Origin: Paenibacillus illinoisensis NBRC 15959
GTDB lineage: Bacteria > Bacillota > Bacilli > Paenibacillales > Paenibacillaceae
Length of the DNA: 64,000 bases
Reading direction: 5' to 3'
Assembly (NCBI RefSeq): GCF_004000925.1
Contig: NZ_BIME01000007.1
Coordinates: forward strand, 271,376 to 335,375
The translations under genes were made by a program, and so were the position numbers. Position 1 is the stretch's first letter. Every line of letters begins with the position of its first letter. Below the pieces are notes generated by a model. That model was not told the origin of the DNA. It worked only from the letters and a program-made list of their open reading frames with translations, and made no database searches. Shown piece after piece: positions 44,859 to 53,005 of the stretch.

Positions 44859-44986
44859 TGGTCTAATCCTATCATAGCGGCATAAAGCTGACACAAACAA
44901 TATGCACTTTTACTGATTTATACGCGGATATTTGGAAATTAGCAGTATAGGGAAATGTTATATAACATGTAGATAGCGCTTACCAT
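44859..44986 (+). repeat. Duplicated control region, copy 1
   Basis: 128 bases that recur at 46155-46283 with two substitutions and one 1-base indel. The segment lies 36 bases upstream of the AraC start. It ends in a cre-like element (GGTAAGCGCTATCT on the minus strand, two mismatches). A weaker similarity, including a TATAAT-like hexamer and a GAAGTTA motif, continues for about 55 bases past the end. Confidence 0.9.
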
Positions 44987-45170
44987 AAAAGATTTGTTAT
45001 AATAAAGGGATATTCCAGGATTTAAAGAGAAGTTATCTGACATAATAAAATCCTTTAACTATACTTTTGTATGATCGTAATGAAGGATGCCTCGCTGACA
45101 TCGTGCACAATAGCCTCATTTCCCCGCATCAAGATGTGGACTAGAAGAATATTCTCACTGGAGGAAATTA

Positions 45171-45836
45171 ATGAAACGTTCTTACCTGTTATTGGTGATT
45201 TTATTAACTCTAAGTGCATGTGAACAAGCTAATACGAGTGACAACGACAATAATGATGCTCCTGTTTCCAGAGAAATCAATGTTAAGAATGCTAAAGATG
45301 CAGAAGTTTCTCCTAACACCAAAGAAAATTCATTGAAAGACTCCTCCCATTTTTTAGCTGAAGACGAAAGTGGTCTATCCGCTTTGGATTTTGATACGGC
45401 CTATAAAATGTGTACAGAAGCGCTAACTGAATATTACAAAGCGATTTGGAACGGTTCAGACATTGATCTGGATACTTATATCGATAATGAAAACCTTAAG
45501 CAGTATACGCAAAAAAAGATTACATCTCAATTTAATTTGTTTCTCAAAAACAAGCTCACTCATAATCGAGTGACAGGCGTTGATATTGGTGCCGGAAAAG
45601 TTGAACATATTAGAGAAGGTGAGAGTTTTTTCTATTTTAAATTAGAAGCACACGTTAGGAAGGATGTAGGCAGTTTTGCTGAAGATACTGAATTTATGGT
45701 GCAAAATGTGAATGGGAAGTTAGTTATTGTTGACTGGTATACGAATACAAAGGATAGTTATGATTCTGTTGTACGTGGAGAAAATCAGACTATTGATAAT
45801 CCGGATATCTGGAATGGTAGTGAATGGGCCAATTAA
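45171..45836 (+). CDS. Putative lipoprotein, unknown function, AT-rich
   Basis: A 221-residue exported lipoprotein (MKRSYLLLVILLTLSAC, lipobox LSAC, Cys at 17). After a low-complexity Asn/Asp/Lys/Ser stretch (18-65) comes a compact domain (about 70-200) with a C-terminal strand pattern ESFFYFKLEAHVRKDVGSFA ... GKLVIVDWYTN, reminiscent of NTF2-like or peptidase-associated accessory domains; I do not recognise the family. Codon use is clearly more AT-rich than in the operon to its right. A GGAGG site precedes the ATG. It has its own terminator and is bracketed by the two copies of the duplicated control region, so it was probably acquired recently. Confidence 0.75.
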   Translation: MKRSYLLLVILLTLSACEQANTSDNDNNDAPVSREINVKNAKDAEVSPNTKENSLKDSSHFLAEDESGLSALDFDTAYKMCTEALTEYYKAIWNGSDIDLDTYIDNENLKQYTQKKITSQFNLFLKNKLTHNRVTGVDIGAGKVEHIREGESFFYFKLEAHVRKDVGSFAEDTEFMVQNVNGKLVIVDWYTNTKDSYDSVVRGENQTIDNPDIWNGSEWAN

Positions 45837-45891
45837 CTGGATTAATTTTATATGCTTAACAAAAACAATAATCAATGTATTAGAAGAAAAG

Positions 45892-45941
45892 AAAAAGCAC
45901 GAGCTGCAGGGGTATTTCATCTCTGTATTTCGTGCTTTTTT
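45892..45941 (+). terminator. Intrinsic terminator of the lipoprotein gene
   Basis: AAAAAGCACGA (45892-45902) pairs with TCGTGCTTTTT (45930-45940), with a short inner stem and a T run. Confidence 0.8.
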
Positions 45942-46006
45942 GTCATTATGTTTACCCGTTTTGAACAGGAGGGTGATTGCCTGAATTCGAGTTCACTTTG
46001 GGCTAG

Positions 46007-46162
46007 ATTCGCAGCAGGAACATCAACTCCAGCGATTGCTTTTCACTCTTCGGCTGGATCGTTCCAGGAAAAGAATGGTACATCCTTCTTCATACTCCAA
46101 GTAACCTTGTGTCGGTTGTTTCTATTGAGGATGGCGCGGTTCAACGTAATCATGTGGTCTAA
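46007..46162 (+). pseudogene. Possible 3' end of a displaced coding sequence
   Basis: An open frame of 51 codons without a start, after a TAG at 46004-46006. It reads like protein (SLFGWIVPGKEWYILLHTPS, then SIEDGAVQRNHVV) and stops at a TAA that lies inside repeat copy 2. It has no ribosome binding site. It is probably the tail of a gene carried in with the insertion; I cannot name it. The surrounding gap 45942-46154 shows nothing else. Confidence 0.35.
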
Positions 46163-46283
46163 TCCTATCATAGCGGCATAAAGCTGACACAAATAATATG
46201 CACTTTTACTGATTTATACGCGGATATTTGGAAAATAGCAGTATAGGCGAAATGTTATATAACATGTAGATAGCGCTTACCAT
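46155..46283 (+). repeat. Duplicated control region, copy 2
   Basis: 129 bases nearly identical to 44859-44986. It ends about 105 bases before the first permease start and is followed by CTATAAT (46291-46297), a plausible -10 for the transport operon. The cre-like element lies at its right end (46269-46282). Confidence 0.9.
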
Positions 46284-46389
46284 TGAAATCCAGCTATAAT
46301 TCGGTTACAAACCCCGGTTGTACAGGGGAAGTTAGCTCACATCTCATATCTAGTTGAGTTGCAATCATGTAGTAAGAGGGGGCATGCCG

Positions 46390-47358
46390 ATGGCTGATGC
46401 TGGCTTAATGCAAGACAAACTGCGAAGAAATTCAATTCATTCGTCACGGCGGAAGGTGCGGATGACCCGGATCTGGAACAAAAACAAGGCGCTATGGCTG
46501 CTCTTCCTGCCATGCCTCCTGTATTATCTGATCTTCCGCTATGCACCGATGTTCGGACTGGTCATCACCTTCAAGGATTACAATCTGTTTAAGGGAATTT
46601 GGGCCAGTGATTGGGTAGGGCTCAAATACTACCGGATGTTTCTGGAGAATCCTGATTTTTGGCCGCTCATGAAAAATACGTTCCTACTGGGGATGTATAA
46701 GTTGTTTTTTGGCTTCCCGGCCCCGATCCTGCTTGCCATTTTGCTCAATGAAGTGCGTAAGGCGGCGTTCAAGCGTTTTGTGCAGACAGTCAGTTATCTG
46801 CCGCATTTTATCTCGAATGTAATTGTGGCAAGTATGGTCATTATGTTCCTCTCCCCCACCGGAGGACTGATAAATAATCTGCTCGGATGGATTGGCGTGG
46901 GACCGATCAATTTCATGAATGAACCCGGGCTATTTCGGGGGATCTATGTCCTGTCGGAGATCTGGCAGCATATCGGCTGGGAGACCATTATTTATCTCGC
47001 CGCGCTGACAGCCATCGACCCGCAGTTGTATGAGGCGGCTGATATGGACGGAGCAAGCCGACTGCGCAAAATCTGGCATGTCACGCTGCCCGGCATATCT
47101 CCTGCGATCGTCATCACGCTGATTTTGAATATCGGCAAGGTGCTTGAGATTGGTTTCGAGAAGGTTTTCCTGATGCAGAACCCGGCGATCTACGATACAG
47201 CGGATATTATCAGCACCTATGTCTACAGGGTGGGGATGGTCCAGGGAAATTTCAGTTATGGCGCCTCCATTGACCTGTTCATGGGAGTCATCAGCCTGAT
47301 CTTCATCTATACGGCCAACTTGCTCAGCCGCCGATTAAGTGAAACCAGTCTATGGTAG
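46390..47358 (+). CDS. Sugar ABC transporter permease, LplB-like (CUT1)
   Basis: A 322-residue inner-membrane permease with six predicted helices. The opening helix KALWLLFLPCLLYYLIFRYA, the GWETIIYLAALTAIDPQLYE coupling segment with the EAA-type loop EAADMDGASRLRKIWHVTLP, and the C-terminal FSYGASIDLFMGVISLIFIY are typical of LplB. Together with the YtcP-like partner it forms the channel for an oligosaccharide. The start at 46390 has GAGGGGG 7 bases upstream; the ATG at 46384 is too close to that site. First gene of a seven-gene unit. The ATPase is probably a shared MsmX-type protein encoded elsewhere. Confidence 0.92.
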   Translation: MADAGLMQDKLRRNSIHSSRRKVRMTRIWNKNKALWLLFLPCLLYYLIFRYAPMFGLVITFKDYNLFKGIWASDWVGLKYYRMFLENPDFWPLMKNTFLLGMYKLFFGFPAPILLAILLNEVRKAAFKRFVQTVSYLPHFISNVIVASMVIMFLSPTGGLINNLLGWIGVGPINFMNEPGLFRGIYVLSEIWQHIGWETIIYLAALTAIDPQLYEAADMDGASRLRKIWHVTLPGISPAIVITLILNIGKVLEIGFEKVFLMQNPAIYDTADIISTYVYRVGMVQGNFSYGASIDLFMGVISLIFIYTANLLSRRLSETSLW

Positions 47359-47373
47359 AAAAGAGGTGTGAAT

Positions 47374-48243
47374 GTGAAATCCCTCCGGTTCTCCTGGTTT
47401 AATCTCGTGGCATCGTTAGTCCTGCTGTTTGTTGTGGTGATCACACTCTATCCGTTCCTTCATATGCTGGCTGTTTCCCTCAGCAGCAACGTAAACGTCA
47501 TCCAGAACAATATTTCCTTCTGGCCCAAGGGCTTCAACCTGAGCATGTATAAGCTGGTGCTGGGAGATCCGCAAATCTGGACGGCTTACCGAAATACGAT
47601 TATCTATACTGTGCTCGGTACGCTGATCTCGCTGGTGGTCACTTCAACCGGAGCGTATGCATTGTCCAGGAAAGACATGGCGCTGCGCAACAGCTTCACC
47701 GTGCTGATTGTCATTACGATGTTTTTCAGCGGGGGAATGATTCCGACCTTCCTGGTGGTACGCTCCCTGAATCTGGTGGATACCGTCTGGGGCATGGTTC
47801 TTCCAGGGGCAGTAAGTACATGGAATCTGATCCTGATGCGAACATTCTTCTCGGGCATTCCCAAAGAGCTAGAGGAATCGGGCCGCATGGACGGCCTGAA
47901 CGATATCGGCATCTTCATTCGTATTGTCGTGCCGCTGTCCAAGGCGTCCTTCGCCACCATTGCCCTGTTCTATGCCGTGGGCATGTGGAATAACTTTATC
48001 TTCCCGCTGCTCTATCTAAGATCTCCCGATTTGTTTCCGCTTCAGGTGCTGCTGCGTAATCTGGTGCTGGCCGGCAGTGCAAGCTCAGGAGACGTCACAT
48101 CCATTGGTGGAGATAATATGGTCGTGGAGGAATCACTCAAGTATGCGACCATCATGGTGTCCACCCTGCCAATTCTGATCATTTATCCGTTTGTACAGAA
48201 GTATTTTGTAAAGGGAGCCATGGTTGGAGCGGTCAAAGGCTAA
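47374..48243 (+). CDS. Sugar ABC transporter permease, YtcP-like (CUT1)
   Basis: A 289-residue permease, partner of the LplB-like protein 15 bases upstream. The start is GTG at 47374, with AGAGG 7 bases upstream; another GTG two codons earlier (47368) is too close. Family markers: LRFSWFNLVASLVLLFVVVI, TGAYALSRKDMALRNSFTVL, FFSGGMIPTFLVVRSLNLVD, and the EAA-type loop LEESGRMDGLNDIGIFIRIVVPLS. Six helices. The last residues (VQKYFVKGAMVGAVKG) are the usual YtcP ending. Confidence 0.92.
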   Translation: MKSLRFSWFNLVASLVLLFVVVITLYPFLHMLAVSLSSNVNVIQNNISFWPKGFNLSMYKLVLGDPQIWTAYRNTIIYTVLGTLISLVVTSTGAYALSRKDMALRNSFTVLIVITMFFSGGMIPTFLVVRSLNLVDTVWGMVLPGAVSTWNLILMRTFFSGIPKELEESGRMDGLNDIGIFIRIVVPLSKASFATIALFYAVGMWNNFIFPLLYLRSPDLFPLQVLLRNLVLAGSASSGDVTSIGGDNMVVEESLKYATIMVSTLPILIIYPFVQKYFVKGAMVGAVKG

Positions 48244-48288
48244 TCGGTAAGAGAACCACCGCAAATTCAGATTAAGGGAGAGAAGCGC

Positions 48289-49845
48289 ATGGGCAAATGG
48301 AAATCGGCAATACTTCCCCTGTTGATTGCTGTAACGATGGTAGCAGGGTGCAGTGGAGGCGGCAATGGTTCCGGCACGACGACGGATGCTCAGGGGGACA
48401 ACGGCGTTACGGACTCCAAGGGAACGGGAAAAACCTTTACGGCGCTGCTGGATAACAATGCCACATTCCCTTATTCCAAGAGCTGGCCCGTTTGGGGCTG
48501 GTTGAAGGAGAAGACTGGCGTCACGCTTGAAGTGCAGACACCTTCCGGCAAGCTGGATGAGAGCCTGAACCTGGCGATTGCCTCCAAATCGCTGCCTGAT
48601 CTGATGTATATGCCGAATCGCAAGGAATCGAACAAGTTTGGGCAGCAGGGCGCGCTGGTGGACTTGATGGAGCATATGGACAACATGCCGAATCTGCAGG
48701 CATGGATGAAACAATACCCCGAGGAAGCGAAGGCTGCCCTCTCCGCCGACGGCAAGATGTATATGTTCCCCAATCAGGGCTTCGGTGAGACGAACCGCAT
48801 GATTTGGATGTATCGAAAGGACGTTTTCGATAAGGAAGGCATTCAGGTTCCGACGACCTACGAAGAGCTGCATGCGGCCCTGAAGAAGCTGAAGGAGAAA
48901 TATCCGGACAGTTACCCTCTCTCTATCCGCTACGGGCAGATCCCGGATGAGATGAATGCAAATATGACGGTGAATTATGGAACCGGAGAAGGCGCCTACT
49001 ATGATTTTGATCAGAAAGAATGGCGTTATGGACCGACCGAAGACAATTATAAATCCATGGTAGGGATGTGGAAAAGCTTCTACGATGAAGGTCTGGTTCC
49101 GCCTGATTTCCTATCACTGCAAACCAAGCAGTGGCAGGATATGGTCTCTACAGGCAAATCATTCGTGACCATTGATTATATTAGCCGGATTGATTTCTTC
49201 AATAATGCCATGCAGGCAGAGAATCCCGAGTTCAACATGCAGTTCATGGCACCACCGGCCGGCATTGGCGGGGGCAAGCAGCTTAATCCTTACTTTCATT
49301 ATATGGAGGGTGGTTTGACGGTCGCCTCCACCTCCAAAAACATCGATGATGTCATGAAGTACATGGACTTTTTCTATTCCGAGGAAGGGCGTACGTTCAG
49401 CAGTTGGGGAGTAGAGGGCGAGACCTATGTTAAGGAAGGGGATACGATCAAGTTCAAGCCGGAGTATAACGATGTCATTGAAATGCGCAAGCAGACGGGG
49501 CTTCAGACGAGCGGAACCTATACCTGGATTGATTTTAATGCCCATTTGTCGCTGTTCTCGGATGATCTGAAGCATGCCTATGAAGAAGCCGTGAAATATG
49601 ATCCTTCCTCCATGCAGCCGAGACCTGCTTTTACCGAGGGGGAAAATGAAATTATCTCCATTACCGGGCAGGCGATCAAAAAGCACCGCGATGAGAGCTT
49701 TGCCAAATTCGTGACCGGCTCCCGCAGTCTGATGGATTGGGAGAAGTATGTAGAGGAGATTAACAATCTTGGTGTAGATCAGCTGCTGAGCACCTATAAG
49801 GAAGCGTATGACCGCGTTCTGAATATTCAGTTGAGCGCGAAATGA
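48289..49845 (+). CDS. Extracellular oligosaccharide-binding lipoprotein (LipO-like)
   Basis: A 518-residue lipoprotein (lipobox VAGC, Cys at about 21) of the large LipO/family 1 binding-protein type. After a Gly/Thr/Asp linker the mature fold begins at about 50 (FTALLDNNATFPYSKSWPVW). Further markers are LNLAIASKSLPDLMYMPNRK, GQQGALVDLMEHMDNMPNLQ, TNRMIWMYRKDVFDKEGIQV, and GGLTVASTSKNIDDVMKYMDF. It delivers substrate to the two permeases. An AGGGAGAG site precedes the ATG. By gene context the ligand is a beta-GlcNAc oligosaccharide, which is an inference. Confidence 0.92.
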   Translation: MGKWKSAILPLLIAVTMVAGCSGGGNGSGTTTDAQGDNGVTDSKGTGKTFTALLDNNATFPYSKSWPVWGWLKEKTGVTLEVQTPSGKLDESLNLAIASKSLPDLMYMPNRKESNKFGQQGALVDLMEHMDNMPNLQAWMKQYPEEAKAALSADGKMYMFPNQGFGETNRMIWMYRKDVFDKEGIQVPTTYEELHAALKKLKEKYPDSYPLSIRYGQIPDEMNANMTVNYGTGEGAYYDFDQKEWRYGPTEDNYKSMVGMWKSFYDEGLVPPDFLSLQTKQWQDMVSTGKSFVTIDYISRIDFFNNAMQAENPEFNMQFMAPPAGIGGGKQLNPYFHYMEGGLTVASTSKNIDDVMKYMDFFYSEEGRTFSSWGVEGETYVKEGDTIKFKPEYNDVIEMRKQTGLQTSGTYTWIDFNAHLSLFSDDLKHAYEEAVKYDPSSMQPRPAFTEGENEIISITGQAIKKHRDESFAKFVTGSRSLMDWEKYVEEINNLGVDQLLSTYKEAYDRVLNIQLSAK

Positions 49846-49907
49846 GCGAATATACGGCCCAGGAATCCTAGACCATTAGTACAGAATGGCAAAAGGAGGC
49901 TTCGCTT

Positions 49908-52217
49908 ATGAAAAAGCAGCACCTGCGTGTGTACTCCGGATTCAGGCTAGCCATGGTTTTGTTGATAGGTATGGTATTCGTTGGAATGCTCTTCCCTGGT
50001 AAGGCGGGAGCAGCCGGTTCCATCTCGCTGGACGTACCCGGAGGTGGATATGTGTCGGACGGAGGGATGGTAGAGATCGGGGGCAGTTATACCGGTCTGT
50101 ATGACATTCGGCTGTATGTGAACGGTACGTCTCAATACGAAGTGCTGTTGAATGATCCCGATGGAGATGACAGCGGCACGTGGTCTTACATGCTGGATAC
50201 CTCGGGCTATAACGGGTCAGTGGAACTGGTCGTCCGCGGGCTGGATACATCTACCCGCTACGGGGTATGGAGCGTTCCCGCCATTCTTACCGTTGATAAT
50301 GCGGCAGGGGCTGTTCCTGTGGTCACGATTACTGGACCGTCCGAAGGTGTACCTTTAAGCGGCCCGGTAGAGGTCACGATTGAAGCTGTCTCACCGATTC
50401 CGGTCTCGCTAGTAGAGGTGAGGGTGAATCGAGGGGCGTGGCAGCAGGCCGTGCAGCAAGGCTCGGTGTATGTATTCGTGTGGGACACAGCGGGAATGGG
50501 CGATCGTACAGTCAGTCTGGAAGCACGAGCGAGCAGTGCACCCCAACGGTACGGCTACAGCCCAACCGTGTATGCGCAGATTGGAAACGGGACGCACGAA
50601 CCAGCCTTGCCTTTGCCTGATCAGGACCGCGCCATGTGGATCTGGGAACCGGAAAGCTACAAGCTGCTTCTGAATCCCGGTTCTCGCCAGGTGCTGGAAT
50701 CGTTCATTACGGATACACAGACATTCGGTCAAGAGCCGGTTCAGACGCTGTATCTCGCAGTGGGCAAATATGCGGGGTACAACGCACTGGAAGAGCAGGA
50801 GGCCGAGCTGCGCTCATTCCTGAGCTGGGCACATAGCAAAAATGTGCAGGTGCATGCATTAATTGCCGGAGGCACCTCTCCGGCCTACATGGGCGCTTAC
50901 GAGAAGTATCATTCTCATGCAGTGAGGGAAATGGAACAGGTTATCAATTACAATCTAGCAGCGGCAGATCCGGAGAAATTTGACGGCATCAATGTGGATA
51001 TAGAGCCGTACATTTCCCCCGACTTTAGAGATCCAAGCCGATTCCTGCAGAAGGAATACCTGGATGTTTTGCAAAAAATGATTGATCGCCGGGATATGGC
51101 GGGTATCCGGCTGCCGTTTGGCCCAGCTGTGCCCAAGTGGTATGACACGTCGGATCAGGGTGCGAATATTGTCTGGAATGGCTCCAGCAAGTGGCTCTCC
51201 GAGCATGTTCAGGATATTTCCGACTACATCTCCATCATGGATTACCGGGATACGGCGGATGGCTCCGCCGGCATTATTGCCGGGGCTGCCGGAGAACTCG
51301 CTTATGCAGACCAGATCGGCAAGCCGAATTCGGTGGTCATTGGTGTGGAGACGCTGGATATCGCGAACAGCGGCGATCCGGAGACGATCACGTTCTGGGA
51401 GGAAGGCCGCAGCCATATGGAGGCCGAACTGGATAAGGTCTATACAGCTTACGGGCAGAGCAGCGCCTTCGGCGGTATTGCCATCCATCACTATGATTCC
51501 TACCGTGCATTGCCTTCTTATTGGGGAACGGACGGCATATTTTGGACCGCGCCGGATGATCAGGAGGCCCCTTCAGCCCTTGCAGGGATGCCGTCTGTTG
51601 AGACGACTGATTATCAGACCATACAACTGAAATATGGAATAGCTTCGGATAACATGGAAGTGGAGCGCTATGTAATTTATCGGAGCACCGTTCAAGGATT
51701 CGCGCCTGCTGCTTCGGATATCGCCGGACTCGCCCGGGGACTGAGCTACCAGGATAAGGGACTGCTGCCGGATACGACGTACTACTACCGGATTGCGGCC
51801 CGCGACTTGCAGGGCAACATCGGCCCGCTCACCGATGAAGTGTCAGTCACAACGGGAAGTACCTCACTAAAGCCTCTGGTTGTCTCGGATATGAATCTGA
51901 TTTATAACGGAACGGCAGTATCCGTCACCCTGAAGGTCAGAGATTACGATACTGGCGAGGTGCTGACGGGTGTGAAAGTGGAGGGGAGATTCACTTATTC
52001 GGCAGGACGGTATACCAGCGGGATCACTGGAGCAGATGGAAGTATAACGCTTGGCTCGGAAGCGGTGGTCCCGGGGAGGCAGGTTGGTTTTGAACCGCGC
52101 AGAATCGTTTATGGCGGTTATTACTATGCAGCAGGGCATGATCTGCCGCATGCGGCACTGCTGATGCAGAATGCGGGACATGAAGCATCGGGCGAGGAGC
52201 CTTCTGAAGGAGGATGA
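49908..52217 (+). CDS. Secreted GH18-like glycosidase with Ig-like and fibronectin III domains
   Basis: A 769-residue exported protein. Signal peptide 1-36 (GKAGA/AG). Two Ig-like domains occupy about 37-130 and 137-230. The central TIM-barrel-like domain (about 243-550) has the motif FDGINVDIEPY, a variant of the GH18 DGxDxDxE signature in which the first inner Asp is Asn while the Asp-X-Glu pair is kept; DISDYISIMDYRD matches the GH18 beta6 region. A fibronectin III domain (about 557-655) and a beta-rich tail (660-769) follow. Probably cuts chitin-like or peptidoglycan-like polymers outside the cell to feed the transporter. Family assignment is by motif, not search. AAGGAGG precedes the ATG. 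Confidence 0.78.
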   Translation: MKKQHLRVYSGFRLAMVLLIGMVFVGMLFPGKAGAAGSISLDVPGGGYVSDGGMVEIGGSYTGLYDIRLYVNGTSQYEVLLNDPDGDDSGTWSYMLDTSGYNGSVELVVRGLDTSTRYGVWSVPAILTVDNAAGAVPVVTITGPSEGVPLSGPVEVTIEAVSPIPVSLVEVRVNRGAWQQAVQQGSVYVFVWDTAGMGDRTVSLEARASSAPQRYGYSPTVYAQIGNGTHEPALPLPDQDRAMWIWEPESYKLLLNPGSRQVLESFITDTQTFGQEPVQTLYLAVGKYAGYNALEEQEAELRSFLSWAHSKNVQVHALIAGGTSPAYMGAYEKYHSHAVREMEQVINYNLAAADPEKFDGINVDIEPYISPDFRDPSRFLQKEYLDVLQKMIDRRDMAGIRLPFGPAVPKWYDTSDQGANIVWNGSSKWLSEHVQDISDYISIMDYRDTADGSAGIIAGAAGELAYADQIGKPNSVVIGVETLDIANSGDPETITFWEEGRSHMEAELDKVYTAYGQSSAFGGIAIHHYDSYRALPSYWGTDGIFWTAPDDQEAPSALAGMPSVETTDYQTIQLKYGIASDNMEVERYVIYRSTVQGFAPAASDIAGLARGLSYQDKGLLPDTTYYYRIAARDLQGNIGPLTDEVSVTTGSTSLKPLVVSDMNLIYNGTAVSVTLKVRDYDTGEVLTGVKVEGRFTYSAGRYTSGITGADGSITLGSEAVVPGRQVGFEPRRIVYGGYYYAAGHDLPHAALLMQNAGHEASGEEPSEGG

Positions 52218-52222
52218 GGAGC

Positions 52223-53005
52223 ATGAATGTAAATGGCTTGATACAGCCGCTGGAGACTCAAGTTGTAGAGCAGATGTCTGTACAGATCTATGCCGATCGG
52301 AATCAGATGGGGAGAGCCGCAGCAGCCGCGGTTGGAGATCGATTAAGACAGCTGCTGCAGGATCCAGAGCGTCAGGTCCGCATGATCTTCGCTGCGGCAC
52401 CTTCGCAGAACGAATTGTATGAGGGGCTGGTGCAGGAGAAGGACATTGACTGGTCACGGGTCTGTGCCTTTCATATGGATGAATACATTGGCTTGCCGGA
52501 TGAGGCTCCGCAGCGCTTCGTCCAGTATTTGACGGAACGGCTGTTCAGCCGGATTCAGCCGGGGCGGGTGGAACTGCTGAACGGACTGGGCGATGCGAAG
52601 CAGGAGTGCCAGAGATATGGAGAGCTGCTCCGTGCTGCGCCCATCGATATCATCTGTCTTGGGATCGGAGAGAATGGGCATATTGCCTTCAATGACCCGC
52701 CCGTTGCTGATTTCAATGACCCACTGCTTGTGAAAAAGGTGAAGCTTGATGAAGCCTGCCGACATCAGCAGGTAAACGATGGCTGTTTTGCCCGGCTGGA
52801 TGATGTACCTGAACAGGCTTTGACTCTGACGGTGCCGGCGCTGATGGCAGGGAAGAGACTGTTCGCCATTGTTCCAGGAGCGTTGAAACGTCAGGCGCTC
52901 AAGGCAGCTTTACATGATCCGATAAGCACGGCATGTCCGGCTACCATCCTGCGTACACATCCCGGTATTACGATGTTTACGGACCGGGAAGCCTTCGGCC
53001 TGTGA
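52223..53005 (+). CDS. nagB: Glucosamine-6-phosphate deaminase/isomerase (NagB-like)
   Basis: A 260-residue cytoplasmic enzyme that converts glucosamine-6-phosphate to fructose-6-phosphate and ammonia. The motifs FHMDEYIGLP, LGIGENGHIAFNDPP and LTLTVPALMAG are typical of NagB. The phosphate-binding N-terminal motif is unusual: FAAAPSQNELYEGL instead of LPTGSTPLGxY, a feature shared by the divergent NagB-like group. The ATG at 52223 has AAGGAGG 10 bases upstream; an earlier ATG at 52214 is only one base from that site. It follows the GH18-like gene directly and overlaps nagA by four bases. Confidence 0.87.
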   Translation: MNVNGLIQPLETQVVEQMSVQIYADRNQMGRAAAAAVGDRLRQLLQDPERQVRMIFAAAPSQNELYEGLVQEKDIDWSRVCAFHMDEYIGLPDEAPQRFVQYLTERLFSRIQPGRVELLNGLGDAKQECQRYGELLRAAPIDIICLGIGENGHIAFNDPPVADFNDPLLVKKVKLDEACRHQQVNDGCFARLDDVPEQALTLTVPALMAGKRLFAIVPGALKRQALKAALHDPISTACPATILRTHPGITMFTDREAFGL

